Below are positions 36,443 to 47,754 of a stretch of DNA of 64,000 nucleotides, in pieces. This DNA is from Haemaphysalis longicornis (taxonomy: Eukaryota; Arthropoda; Arachnida; Ixodida; Ixodidae). The DNA is taken from positions 99,923,920-99,987,919 of the forward strand of contig CM023450.1 of NCBI GenBank assembly GCA_013339765.2, given 5' to 3'. The notes below the pieces were generated by a model. It did no database searches, was not told the DNA's origin, and saw only the letters and a list, made by a program, of their open reading frames with translations. Position 1 is the first letter of the stretch. Each line of letters opens with the position of its first letter. Both the position numbers and the translations under genes were made by a program.

Positions 36443-36820
36443 TCATATAACATTTGTGAAATTCTTCTCGAGTGTTTCGAGCGCTCGACCGCGGGGCACA
36501 AAGGTGGAGTGAAGGGCGCTCCTGCTGACGACGTTTCCTGTCCCAGTAGGTGGTCGCGACGAATTTAGGTCGGTGGAGGGCTCGAAAAAGCCGTATAGCC
36601 CCTGGGCCCAGGTGTCCATCATTCGTACAGTGGTGGTGATCCCATGGTTGCTTAGCCACCGACCAGACGCCACAAGGAGCACAAGCAGCAGGAGGCCGAC
36701 AATGATGAGGACCAGGTAGGCTAGCCACAGCTCGAGACACGTGTCCTTGCACCGCTTATGCTGTGGCAAGTGCTGGGCGCGCTCGGTGAGCTTGTGGCCA
36801 GCTGGCATATGTGCCCCGTA
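36443..36820 (-). CDS. Exon 2 (terminal) of the same gene: transmembrane segment and short glycosylatable C-terminus
   Basis: Encodes residues 108-232. The exon follows a pyrimidine-containing stretch and CAG acceptor, in phase 0, matching the donor at 38852. Residues 138-159 form one strongly hydrophobic helix (LWLAYLVLIIVGLLLLVLLV), preceded by a basic, cysteine-containing stretch (HKRCKDTC) and followed by GRWLSNHG. The positive-inside rule suggests N-in/C-out (type II) topology. Two sequons, NSS near 193 and NFT near 227, lie on the predicted outer side. The C-terminal 70 residues show no motif I know. The TGA stop is followed within 40 bases by two AATAAA signals. Small type II proteins of this shape resemble only the N-terminal part of larger tick ectoenzymes such as M13 peptidases. 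With a terminal stop and poly(A) signal it is more likely a complete small protein, but no homology is established. Confidence 0.65.
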   Translation of the reverse strand, partial: YGAHMPAGHKLTERAQHLPQHKRCKDTCLELWLAYLVLIIVGLLLLVLLVASGRWLSNHGITTTVRMMDTWAQGLYGFFEPSTDLNSSRPPTGTGNVVSRSALHSTFVPRGRALETLEKNFTNVI

Positions 36821-36892
36821 CTGCGTGGAAGAACCGCGGGAAAGTCACAATTCTCCCGTGTACCTCTCAAGGCTTGGCAATCGACTTTAGCT

Positions 36893-37082
36893 GGAGTGAG
36901 TGAGTGAGTGAGTGAGTGAGTGAGTGAGTGAGTGAGTGAGTGAGTGAGTGAGTGAGTGAGTGAGTGAGTGAGTGAGTGAGTGAGTGAGTGAGTGAGTGAG
37001 TGAGTGAGTGAGTGAGTGAGTGAGTGAGTGAGTGAGTGAGTGAGTGAGTGAGTGAGTGAGTGAGTGAGTGAGTGAGTGAGTG
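36893..37082. repeat. (GAGT)n microsatellite, about 47 units
   Basis: An uninterrupted tetranucleotide array of about 190 bases, 70 bases upstream (in transcript sense) of the acceptor of exon 2. It is the longest pure simple repeat in the window. Confidence 0.98.
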
Positions 37083-38423
37083 TAGTAGTTGAAGATGCCG
37101 TGCAGTGCGTGCTCGTTCCGAGTGCCGTGACGCGGCCTGCGTCTTTCCGGCTGGTGCTCTTTAGTAGAGCTGCGCGTGCGTGAGGTCTGAGTGAGGTTTG
37201 TCGTGCCGATCGCCGTGCCGATCGCCAGCAGCCTCTACTACTCTTATAGCTTGTGTGTGCCGCGATTCACCAAATATAACCACTCCCTTCTTGCCGCACC
37301 TAATAAAAATATAGACGCCGACAACAGTAAAAAAATAACACAAGCCGTTGCGCTTAAGACAGGCTTTTTTCTATTGCGCCTCTCCATCTGTTTCAGCGCC
37401 TTTTTGAACAGCAAATTTCGAGGGCTTTTTTTTTACATTGTTCATGACAGCGTCCAGGCCACACGACAGGTAAAACAACGTTGCAGTCAGCCAGTAATGT
37501 ATTGTGATATATCGCATTTCTTGCATCCAAACGGCCTTTAAACATCTACTTTATCCTTCCAATCTCTCTCATACGCACAGATAAAAAACATTTCCGGAAA
37601 CGCTATATTTTGCATACGCAATGTTCACCTTGATCCGAGCACTATAAGAAATACATTAGAGGAGACTGAATTTCACGTGCGACTGGCCGTTAAAACGGGA
37701 CGCCTGAAAATGTATTAAGGCCTTCCTAATTGATTCAATATTTAGGAAACATGCTAGAATTATCTCCCAAACGTGTTACTACCCAGTAAGCAAACTCTGA
37801 AGTCTCAGTTAACGCCCAAGGTTAGTAATACCTGCGCGAAAATTCCTTACGTAACAATCACATCTTCTTTGTTTTTTCTTTATTTGTTTTCGAGAGCATA
37901 TCTTCGGGAGCATATCTTCAGGAAAAAGCTTTGACGTGGAAAAAAGCTGAGTGTACTATGTCAGAAGTATAACGTCCATTAAACTGCCTTCTTAGGTTTC
38001 AGTAAATGATTTATCCTACTTAATTGTGTATTGACAACACGTTAGTTTTTGTTGACTGTCCCCCACTGGGCGATGCGGTTCATGTGAGATTGGCACCGCG
38101 GGAATCAGGGTAGGAATTTGGCTGTCCCCTAGATACACCGTAAAAAAATTCCCTATTTTTACGAAGCCTACGTAAGAAAACGTAAACTGCTTCCGCAATT
38201 TGGAAGAGAGTGTCCATAAAAAGACGTAAACAGTTTCCGTATTTCAGAAAAAACGAAGGGAGTTTCCGTAATTCCACAAAAAGTAGTGATGAAAACAAAA
38301 TTGATTCTGGCTAAACTGAGGTAAGATATTAGCAGAACGTAATTGCGTAACCTGTAGTCGTGATGGAGACCTCCTAAATGTATTGTCACGTAGCGAAAAA
38401 CGGCGCAGTTGTCTACCACACAT

Positions 38424-38483
38424 CTGTAGACTTGTGAGTAGCTTCACTGCCTATAGAAAGTGAAGCTACTCACAAGTCTGCAG
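38424..38483. repeat. Near-perfect 25-bp inverted repeat (hairpin) in the intron
   Basis: Arms 38424-38448 and 38459-38483 are complementary at 24 of 25 positions around a 10-base spacer. The core is ACTTGTGAGTAGCTTCACT. Complementarity stops abruptly outside the arms. Confidence 0.9.
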
Positions 38484-38851
38484 GCGTCTGGTGCTCTTAC
38501 TGCAAATAACGCAGCTTAAGTGAAACAGACTGCTGCTGAAACTATACGTCGAATTGAAACGCAACCGCCAGAATAGCCAATCAAAATTGCAAAATATTCA
38601 AAAGAACTGAACACCTTTCAAAGCGTACATTTGGATGAAATACCGCTGGCCAAATAAACTGGAAAAAAAAAATAATTGCCCCAGCATCTCAACCTCATGT
38701 TTGACCTCTAAGAATTTCGTTGCTCTTCTATAGGTCCAAGCCCATTCAAAGCTTCGCGGGAAATAAGGCTTTTTCCAGTTACTTCTAAGACCTTGCGGGC
38801 AACACGTTATTCGGGCTTCGCCAATGTACCTTACGCAGTATCGCTCATTAC

Positions 38852-39172
38852 CTGAGGAAATGGGATGACATAGAACTCCGCATGCGCAGATAGCTGTGGG
38901 GTTTGAGCAGGGTGAAATGGAGGTAGCTCTTCGGCACCAGGCACAGCCCCCGGCTGGTGTTCCGAGTAGTGCTTCTCAGTGGTCGGTGCTGCAGATACAT
39001 GACTCGGCAGCAGAGGCCGGGGCGCAATCACTGTTCCAACGCTGGAGGAGCGCGCTTTCAAAGGAATGTCGGCGGGGCATTTCGGCGCAGAAACGTTGGA
39101 CACATGCGGTGAATGATGGGCTGGTGGTGGTTCCATAACCGAAATTGATCGGCGCCGCTGGTAGCCTTCCAT
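38852..39172 (-). CDS. Exon 1 of a two-exon gene: proline-rich N-terminal half of a predicted single-pass membrane protein
   Basis: Unrecognised protein. This exon encodes residues 1-107 of a predicted 232. It starts at an ATG in good context (A at -3, G at +4). The reading frame stays open upstream, so this could be an internal exon with an earlier start. The segment is rich in Pro, Ser, Ala and His, with PxxP-type patches (EPPPAHH near residue 14, APRPLLP near 50) and a basic RRRS site at residues 6-9 that fits a PKA-type phosphorylation motif. It ends in CCTCAG followed by GTAATG, a canonical donor, exactly at a codon boundary (phase 0). Its GC content is visibly higher than the flanking AT-rich DNA. 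Unspliced reading stops after six further codons, which supports splicing to the exon at 36820. The region lacks a recognisable domain and is probably cytoplasmic and disordered (inference). Confidence 0.6.
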
Positions 39173-39334
39173 GCTTCCCTGTCTGCCGGTCTCGCGTAGC
39201 TGATGGTGTCTGCCCTGCCTAACGCGCGCGCGTGCGATTCTGACGATGATAATGGGTGCGAGATAGTGACAAAAATGTGGTGCTGTGTGTCAGGGTTGTG
39301 GTGTGTGTTGTGGTCACGGTTGTGGTCAGCAGTG

Positions 39335-39575
39335 TTAAAACGAAGCTTTCAAATGTCTTACTGATTCGTCCGTGAGCGCCGAAAACGCACTGTGCGAAAG
39401 CAAAATCGATGGTGATGATTAAAATAGAAAAATTTTGGAGAATAGGACTCTTGAACATAGAGCTCTCCTTGAGTGCCTCAAGAAAAAAATGCTTCCCGTT
39501 GTGGGAACCGAACCTGGGTGCCACGCGCAATGAAGCCGACGTCCATCCGATTGCGCCATTCATAGACGGACGGAA
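39335..39575 (-). mobile_element. tRNA-derived SINE, copy 3
   Basis: A box TGGCGCAATCGG (39558-39547) and B box GGTTCGGTTCC (39514-39504) on the minus strand. The body continues through a GATGGTGATGATT stretch and CGAAAACGCACTG to about 39335. It lies roughly 160 bp upstream of exon 1 of the membrane-protein gene, in the same orientation. Confidence 0.65.
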
Positions 39576-40032
39576 AGCACAACTTTCTTAGCCTCAGTGA
39601 CGGCGAGTGCCGCATCTAAAACGCACCGCAGGAGAACCAACTCGTTGATGATGGTGGCAATTCAAAACGCTTGGAGACGAGGAGGAGGCAGCCTTTATTG
39701 TGGCAGGAAGACTCTACGTCAAGGGGGGGGGATGGGAGTAGAAGGTGGGGTGTTTGTAGCTTCGGTACATCTTAAAGGCGGACAGTTCGACCCAAAACAG
39801 GTGGGCTCCTTGAGAAGGCTGGAGAGGCCGCGTGTGGTGAGCAGAGCAGGCTCGACGACTCTAAACTGCTCGCGCTAGATCGCTTTTTAGAGAAACGTGT
39901 GCAATTAAAGCAAGCATAGAGGGTCCCAGTGTACGAGGATTCGTACACTGAACAGGATTTGCGTGCACTCAGCTTGCATTTAGAGCCTCATAAGAAACTA
40001 TCGATGCCCGTTTCCTAAAGACATACGGTTAA
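39576..40032. other. No recognisable gene; short hairpin at 39927-39950
   Basis: Perfect 10-bp arms (CAGTGTACGA / TCGTACACTG) enclose GGAT. The interval also has GGAGGAGGCAGCC with a minus-strand AATAAAGG, possibly a LINE 3' end. Confidence 0.5.
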
Positions 40033-40241
40033 ATGCGAAGCTTTCTCTCATGCCAGCTGAATCGAAGTCCGAAGCCAACGACCACGCAACAAACCCAGGA
40101 ACTGACGAGTAACCAGAATCAAAACACATCACAGAACATATCATTGCATCGGGTCGCTCAGCATTTCTTGGGTTCGTTGCGTGGTCGTTGTCTTTGAACT
40201 TTGATTCAGTTTGCATGGGAGAAAGCTTCGCGTTCGACCAT
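40033..40241. repeat. Foldback: imperfect inverted repeat with about 75-bp arms
   Basis: 40033-40107 and the reverse complement of 40167-40241 share GCGAAGCTTTCTC, CATGC, CTGAATC, CAACGACCACGCAAC and AACCCA in order. Related sequence occurs near 34600 and 35015. Confidence 0.8.
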
Positions 40242-43200
40242 CTTTCTTCAGGAGAGGGTCTTTCATTTCTTTTCAGCGCCTTTTTTCGTTTCGCAGTGCA
40301 CTGTAACCTACGAAGTAGTGTATAAAGTGCTTTGCATGTGAGCGGGTATCTTTTCGCTTGAAAATTCGTGTCTGGGTTTCTGAAGCCTGTAAATCGAGGC
40401 TCCTAAAGAGCTAATGTGAAATCATTAGTGTACAGACAGCCAAATCATTAACTGGCGTGTGCGAGAGGTGACTTTCCGTGCGTCAGCGCCGTATGACGGA
40501 AGCCAAGTTGCAAACACGTCGAGGTTAAATGCATGCTCAGAAACCACGCTCAGCTGCAGGCCCATCGTCTGCTAGGCTGTTCCTTGTTAAGATCGTCATA
40601 CGGCGGAAAAACCGCCGCTCGCTCAGCTAGTTAAACATTCAGCCGACTGTACAATAGCGGAGTGCATATGCCGGAATTATAGGCGCCGCCATTGCGCTTT
40701 GTATCCCTGGTGACTCCTACGCCGCCGGTTGAGGCAGCGGCGTCCGTGCGGCGTGCTGAAGGAGGACGTACAGGTTATTGAAGTCACGCGTCTTTTAAAG
40801 ATCATCATCATCCTTTTCCATTTGCCCTTTTTTATTCTTCTCTCTCTCTCTCACTCTTGACTAAAAAAATTTTCCAATCTTCCTCAATATTGGCTCTTAT
40901 GGATCTACGTACCCTCTAGCGAGATTACGTTTCTTGTGGGTATACAAGCCCGGCATTTCGTGTGCGCGTACCAGCACCACCTACTGCATGGCTTGGAACA
41001 CTCCTATTTTTTCTATGTAACTGCTAAAAGCACTCCGCTGTTCTGCGTCAGCAGCCTCGGAGTAGAGCTGATGGGTTTTGGAACGAACGCTCCGGTTTGG
41101 AGCCTCTGATAATATTGGTTCCCAAGACCTGTGATTTTTGCGCTGTAAAATGTTTCCTGGTTCAATTCTGCGCACTCTTTTTTTTATAAATAGAAGGTTT
41201 GTTTGGTACCTTCTAGGTCATTCTAAAGATGGGGCGGGGCAGATCAACGCGTTTAATTAACTTTTTGCGTCGCGCCGGTAGTGCCAGGAGTGTACCGATC
41301 GAAATAAAAGATAGCTTCCTCTATGTCCCAAATCAGCAATTCCGCGAAGAGGAAGATGGCTCGAGGGAGACATACGGGCTATCCACCTTGTTTTTTTCTC
41401 GATGCGACGCACGCACCTTGAATACACGTTTAATCGGCTTAATCGCCCGTTATCTTCCATCGTTGTTCTTTCCATGGGTGCTTCCGTCCTAGGAGTTTGC
41501 CACAGAGATGTTGTGATCGCCTTTCACTCCTTTGTTGCGGCGACGGGCCGGATGCCCTGCTAGACAGCTATGTCTTCATTCGTGATTTTTTCCTGACAAT
41601 TCTGTTATATCGAAGATTTATTTTTCTTCTCTCAGTCTTTTTCTCTTGCTTTACTTTTTTTTCTCTAAAATGAACCGGGTCACAGCCTAATCATTGCAGG
41701 CAGCTTCTTGGCCATTCCTTCGCGTGGGTATGCGCCATGATTTAAGGGTCCAACCAACCAACCAACCAGCCCGTGTGGGCACGTGCCATGTAATGTGACA
41801 TGCTGTTCAATGAGGCCGCCGCAGACGAGGGTGAAGATACATGCTGACCAGCGGCTCACATCAACTCATGTACACTGTCCCGCTTTGTGTGCAGCTAACT
41901 AGCCCCGTAGTTTGGTAGGGTGCAACACCATGTATGGTTACGTTTGGAAGGCGTAACGTTGTGCTTATACGATGTGAGAAGCAACGTATACACTTATTGT
42001 ACGTAAATATGTGGGTACTGGTAGATGACGTTAGAGCTCAAATCGTAACGTCAGGCGAACATCTGTCCGCGTTCGCATCGCCCAGCAAAAAGGACATTTA
42101 GCGATAATGCTACCCGCTTAATTGCTACTTCAGTAATTAGCTTTGTAAAATTGCTAATTTAGGCCCGAGAACATATCCCTAACACCCGTTTCCAAATCGA
42201 AGACTCCAACGCATTTACTACGTCCACCATTATCCTTCCAGAACCCTCCATCTCTCGGGACATTGAGAATGCATACTAGCCGAACACTACCGGTGCCCTC
42301 GGTTCGATTGTCACCCATAGCAAAATCTCCGAATTCTGTTTCCAACTCAATTACCGCAGTTTTGTTTTTCTGCGGGGCAGGCCGTTTTGGGTCCATATCT
42401 TGGTCCCGACGGCTAATCATCTATCTACCACGCCACCAAATGATTCCGCATGAAACGCCTAACATGCGAAAGCAAAAGTGGCGCGGTGTGGTGTTCAAGC
42501 GTGGGCAGGTCTCTATCCATAAAGCAGGGTCGTGGTCCCAGTGGAAGCAGTGGGTAATTAGCGGGCGTTCGAAGCCATGCAATCACGGCACGCTGCAAAT
42601 AATTCACAGTGTCTCTAATGTTATCCGTACTCTTTTTCCACATTCACGCCCCTCGTTGACATACCTTCCTTTCCTCTTCCAATGTGACTATTTTACAGGC
42701 AGGTCTTATATTGACATGTGCATAATTTTTTTTAATTTGATCAGTTAGCTTAATTAGCTTCGCTGCTTGTACGTTCGCTCGTTCGCCCGCGTTCTTCCAC
42801 TCTTTTCATTTGCAGTGTACTGGCGCGGACGGTATATTTGCCGACGTATACCTACTAAGTGCTTCATCTTACGCGTTACAGACAGACGGATGGGCAGAAA
42901 GACAGACAGATAGACGGGCAGGTTCTGTAGGCACTAAGCCTAAGAATGCTTACGCATTAGAAACTGTAATCTTGCGAAGAAGCCCGCAAACTGTTTCTTA
43001 CTTCTTTTTTTTTTTTGTAATGTCAAAAACCGCAATACTTGTTGCAGTCTTCACTTTGCTGTCTGATTGAGTTTACATAATCAAACGCGGTTCGACACAG
43101 AATCTCCTCTCACTAAGGCGACGGCATAAGTTTCCCTAGAGTGCCGGATGGACGCCAAAAGAATTTGTGCCGTTCGCTTGAGATGGAGTAATACCTCCCC

Positions 43201-43344
43201 TGCGGACATGTCGGGAGTACAATTCAATCTTTCGGTCTTTGTCCCCGAAACTTCGCCTGAATAGCATAGAAATCGATAAGTATACTTCAGCTAAGACGTT
43301 CGGGCACTTACGCAAGACAGTAGTAAAGAATGTCGTAATACGAG
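40242..43344. other. No recognisable gene
   Basis: Open frames include 42263-42748 (+, 161 residues) with the opposing 42154-42420. Neither shows a known motif or convincing splice sites. A short (CCAA)n run lies at 41750-41770. Confidence 0.45.
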
Positions 43345-43959
43345 CTAAGAGTTCCCGTGCGCGAAAGCGCGGTATGCGATGAATCGCTGCGCGTGCGAAT
43401 GAATAATTGCCCTAGAGCAATAAGGCGGCTTATGGTACCAGACATGCGCTCGTATGTTCGCTTCTTTCTGTATCTGGCATGGCAAGCTCCGCAGAAGTAA
43501 AGAGAATGGTGAGATGAATGCTCTAAGACCCAGTCTTTCTTGCTGCGGTAATGCCTTACATTCCACGTACATGGTCCCTGAAATATAAAGTGTCACGGTC
43601 TTACCAAGGACACCTGAGCAACTATTTTTCACCGTTGAAAAGAATGCGAATTTAGGTTGAATTTTTTTTTCTCTGGGGGCGAAGCAGCTCAGGAAACAGC
43701 GAACGTACGCCCTTGTTCCAATGAAGTTTGTTGCCGCGAAATTTGTAGAATTCGCAGAATTCGCAGAATTCTGTACTTTCGCTGCCTGTGCGACTTGTAT
43801 TTTTGCAAAAGTTTCGAACGGGCCGCTTGGATCCCCGGACGGTCTCAGAACTTGAAGAACTTGGTCATTATTACCGCATTCAAAGCTAAAGATAAATGGA
43901 CTCCTCTTGCTAAAAAAAAAACCGCTTGGGATGCAGAGCGAGTCCCAACCGAACGGCAT
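43345..43959 (-). other. Unrecognised 204-residue open frame
   Basis: One of the longest repeat-free frames in the window. It is rich in Ser, Phe and Ala, with an SANSANSTNFAATN stretch produced by a GAATTCGCA triplication at 43749-43773. No signal peptide, domain or splice signals were recognised. A frame of this length can arise by chance in 64 kb, so coding status is doubtful. Confidence 0.12.
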
Positions 43960-45436
43960 AACATTTCATAAGTTCCATAATGTAGACGTACCAAATATTA
44001 CTTCTGTATTTTTAGTTGCCGCTAGTTTTGCTATTAATTCGTCTTATGTGTGGTGTTCAAGGTGATATTGGTGAAGACGGTTATAACGTTGATTTTACGA
44101 TTCCTCCAAGGAATCTACTATATTGTCTCATCCTTCATCTGAGCTAACACAACAGTTGCGAACATGTCCGATACGGAACCCGAGAAGCCCGATTTGCCAG
44201 AATTCGCTGATCATTGTGTGGTTTCGGTTACAGACCACATTCCCTTTGCGGCTAAGCGAAGGTTCTCACGAATACTCTGTAGCGAATACTCTTTACTCTC
44301 TGAAGATAAGTAGTTCTTGGGGGGGGGGGGGGGGAATTCGTTGCTTAGACGAATATAACATCAGGTCGAGTTCCATTTTCTCGCGATAATTAGTTGGGTT
44401 CCTCAAGAAGTTGTAAACAATTCCCGCGTCCCGTCAAGGGTCTATAAATGGTCTTTTCCGGGATGCGTACGGTTACAAGACAAAAAGGCTGTAACCCATG
44501 TTTTATTGAAACCACCCCGAAAGATATTATATGACGTTACAATGCTGAAACGACTACATTACCACGGGGACATTTTATCTCAGCAGATAGGTGCCAGTCG
44601 CACTTTCAATGTAGGCTATGATACAAATTTGGTCCTTCCAAGTTCCATTAGGAAAGTCAGTCGAGAGGAATGCTCAATCGCCAATTAGAAGCAAATGCAT
44701 TTTGTCTCTTGCACTGGTTGGAAATATGCTCCTAAATAAGATAATGTCCAATTGCAATTAAGCGCATTCGACAGTCATTGTGCTATACCCTTCCCCTCGT
44801 TCTCGAAATGTCCCCCTCTCAAAAATTCACCAGGAATTTTCGGGAGATGAACATTTTGAGAACAAGGGGGAAGGGGTTAGAGGGGAAGAAGGCAAAAAGT
44901 TTAGCAATTTGAAATTTTTATAGCAAATATTCAACAACTTTGGTCAAATACCGGGCAGTGTGGGGCTACCGCGTGGTGAAAAGTGGAAGCTCTTAAACAA
45001 AACAAGAAAGGGATAAGCGCAAGCATTGACTCCGAGATTTGCATGCAGCTGGCAATCGAGACCTCAAGGCCGCCTGTTCAGACTCCTTCCTTTTCACGTA
45101 ACCAGACGGCGGGAGATGCGGCCCGCTGCTCTGACGTTGCTCTCGCACATTGGCCGTTTTCAGTTCCTCGGGTGCACATTTCCAATCGGTCAGCCGGTAC
45201 ACGGGGCGGACTATTGAAGGCAGTGTGTGGAGAAGCGAAGCACTGGGCGGCATGCATTTACATCGCCACCCACTGTGGGGAGACCCCTGACCCTTTTCAG
45301 TGGTATTTCAGCGGCTTCACGTGAGCAGAGCTGGCTGCCGATGTTTTTATGCGACGCTCAGAGCATCTCTTGTCGGCGGCCCTGTCCTTCCTGCGTGCGT
45401 CCGTTGTCCGCAGCCACTCTCCCGCTCTCCTCTCCG
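43960..45436. other. No recognisable gene; G16 run
   Basis: Includes an unbroken run of G at 44319-44334. No exon was supportable. Confidence 0.5.
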
Positions 45437-45860
45437 ATAGCGAACACTCTCTCGCGAGGGGCATTGGATTGGATTCGATTGGATTCCATTGGATTGGCTT
45501 GGCTTGGCTCGGATTGGATTCGGATTGGATTGGATTGGATTAAAGTGGATTGTGTTGGATTGTGTTGCGTCATAGCCGCGGCAGACGCACTGGCGCCGGC
45601 GCGTGCCCAGGTGAGAGCGTGTGCGGCCCAGCGCGCTCTCACTCCGCCGGTGGGCGGCGCTGCGCGCGGTGCTGCGCATGTGCAGTACTCTCTCTCTCCG
45701 CGGTTTCCTCTCCTTCGGGCGCGCTGCGCATATATAGTGCCTAGAATACAACCGGTGTGCCGCTCTCCGGCGGCCTTTCGGTCGACGGTTGCTCTCCGCT
45801 TGCGCTTGAACCCCCTCAGCGTCGCATCACACCAGGGTTCCCGCGAGGGGAGGTGGGCGT
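45437..45860 (-). mobile_element. Pentamer-bearing interspersed repeat, copy 2
   Basis: The reverse complement begins CACCTCCCCTCGCGGGAACC and GATGCGAC at the right end, then has GGCTATGACGCAACACAATC, the pentamer array (about 45463-45540) and CGCGAGAGAGTGTTCGCTATC at the left. This matches 10028-10400. The unit also contains GCGCATATATAG (about 45726), a TATA-like motif. Confidence 0.75.
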
Positions 45861-47017
45861 TATTTTTTTCTTTTTTTTTAAGACAGGAGAGCTCGTTTCC
45901 AGGTTGGCTGACCCCAGTACGGCGACATAACTCCTGCTGACGTACAGACGGTATCTATACAGGGAAAATATACAGGGAAAGCCTTGGTCAGTGCTTTCCA
46001 AAACACGTCCTGGACAAAGGGTGTTTTTTTGTAGCAAGCATTAGGAACGATGGTCGAGGGAGTGCAACGCACACCGACAACGCATGAACAACCCCTCTCT
46101 CTCCCTTGAGTTAGTCGAGCGAAATTTGCCCACATCCGATGAGCCAAGTGAGGGGCCAAAAAATGGTAGGGAGTGACTGTCAAAGATAGCACAGAGTGCC
46201 CGTTTCTCCTTACATCGTTACTTAAAAAAGTATTCCCTCCCGTTTCCGAGCCAATAACAACAAAATAAAAAGGTCTAGCTGCGCACGGAACAAATGTCAT
46301 GCCAGCGGTCAGATGGGAGCTTGAAATGGCTGCCGTCAATGATGCTAGTAAACACCAAAGCCGGCGACCGAAAAACGAAGGGAGAAAAAGGTCTACTAGT
46401 GTCAATTTTGTCACTCGGACAGAAGAAAGCCCTCAATTACGTTCTCTCTCGAAACGGTGTCGGTCGAGTGCGTGAACGAGAGCCACCAATGTCTCATCCC
46501 AAAATTACGGGCTTGAGTTATGTACCGTATCGAGTACGACACGTAGAGGCTTGACGGCAGAAGAAAGCCGTTGACAACGTGGCACGGAGCCTCGCTCGGG
46601 CCACTGAGTAAAGCCAAAACGGGCTCTCGCGCGCATACTTCTGCTGACTGCGGCAACTGGAAGAAGAAGATAGAAAGCCGTTCGTGTGTCGGTTACGTCA
46701 CTTGAATGCAACATACCGTAACGTAGATGCAACATGCCATAACATACCGTAACATACCGGGCCCGAGAGGGGAAGATATTGAAATTAAATGACGTTGGTT
46801 AGCAGGGTAGCTGGGAAAAATTTGCTAGAGCTAGAGCTCTAGTTACTGACTCCAGTAAACTGCACGCGGTGGACCCAAGGTGCCTCTAGCTGTCGCTGTA
46901 GCTTTCTCCCCTCGGCCACCCCAGTTTACCAAAATAGAAACCAGAAGGTAACACGCAAGGAAAAACTAAGGACGAAGAATAAAAAAAGGAGGGAAGGAAG
47001 CGATTTAACAAATGAAC
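45861..47017. other. No recognisable gene; (ACATACCGTA)-like repeats
   Basis: 46708-46760 has repeated AACATACCGTAAC. A 178-residue minus-strand frame (45878-46414) has no motif I recognise. Confidence 0.45.
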
Positions 47018-47080
47018 GAAGGAAGGAAGGAAGAAAGGAAGGAAGGAAGGAAGGATGGCAAGAACGAACGAACGAAGGAG
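47018..47080. repeat. (GGAA)n microsatellite
   Basis: GGAA/GAAG units grading into GAAC units. Confidence 0.95.
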
Positions 47081-47754
47081 GAAAGGAGCAAATCTCATGT
47101 TGTAATGAACTCTACTGGAGTCTCAAAAAACGAAGAAAGCTGGAGTTTCGTCCGGCAAAAGGACGAGTTTAAATTCTTGCGCTTTATCGGCTGACACCGA
47201 TCTTATTTCGGAGTCAATTTGGCACACGAAGGAGTGTCTTCTGTCGCTTCACTTTGGCGGCTGTCACGCGTAGGTGCGAGCGTCCTGAATCACGATTCTC
47301 CTCAATTTCGTTTTGCTGCTTTTGTCCATGAGGTAATAGTGACAAATTGATTTTCAAAAAGTGCACGCCGGACTTTTTTTCACACGACACAATATGAAAG
47401 GCACAAAAGTAAAAAATATAATAAATATTCGAGTTTGACTGACACTCAACAATTTTTTTTGCCCGTGTTAAATTAAGGGCGCTTTTAGTCGTACTTGAAG
47501 ACCAATGCTATGGCAGGAGCCAGCATGTCCGACCCATCAGAGACAGCCACGTGAGAAATTAATTAAATAAAACTAGAACTATTAACTAAAACTAACCAAG
47601 TAAAACTACCAATTGAACTAACAAATTCACCCATAGATTACCAGATATTTTGCCAAACTTCCTGCTCATTCATAGTGACGTATAAGGGGTCTTAGCAACC
47701 ATTGCATGTTTTAATTAACGGCAGCTTCAGTAAAACGCCATTATCATACGCAAT

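Larger units (their letters stand above)
36821..38851 (-). other. Phase-0 intron of the membrane-protein gene (GT...AG)
   Basis: The 2,031-bp interval between the two predicted exons begins GTAATG and ends CCACGCAG on the minus strand. It contains the (GAGT)n array at 36893-37082, a near-perfect hairpin at 38424-38483, and AT-rich DNA with repeated CGTAAACAGTTTCCG-like motifs around 38150-38280. No coding potential was seen inside. Confidence 0.55.

Noticed and set aside
36893..37082. CRISPR-like or satellite array
   Set aside because: Pure 4-bp repeat without spacers in a eukaryotic intron; an ordinary microsatellite.
42154..42748. Opposed frames of 88 and 161 residues
   Set aside because: No splice sites, motif or compositional support; one must be a shadow and probably both are chance.
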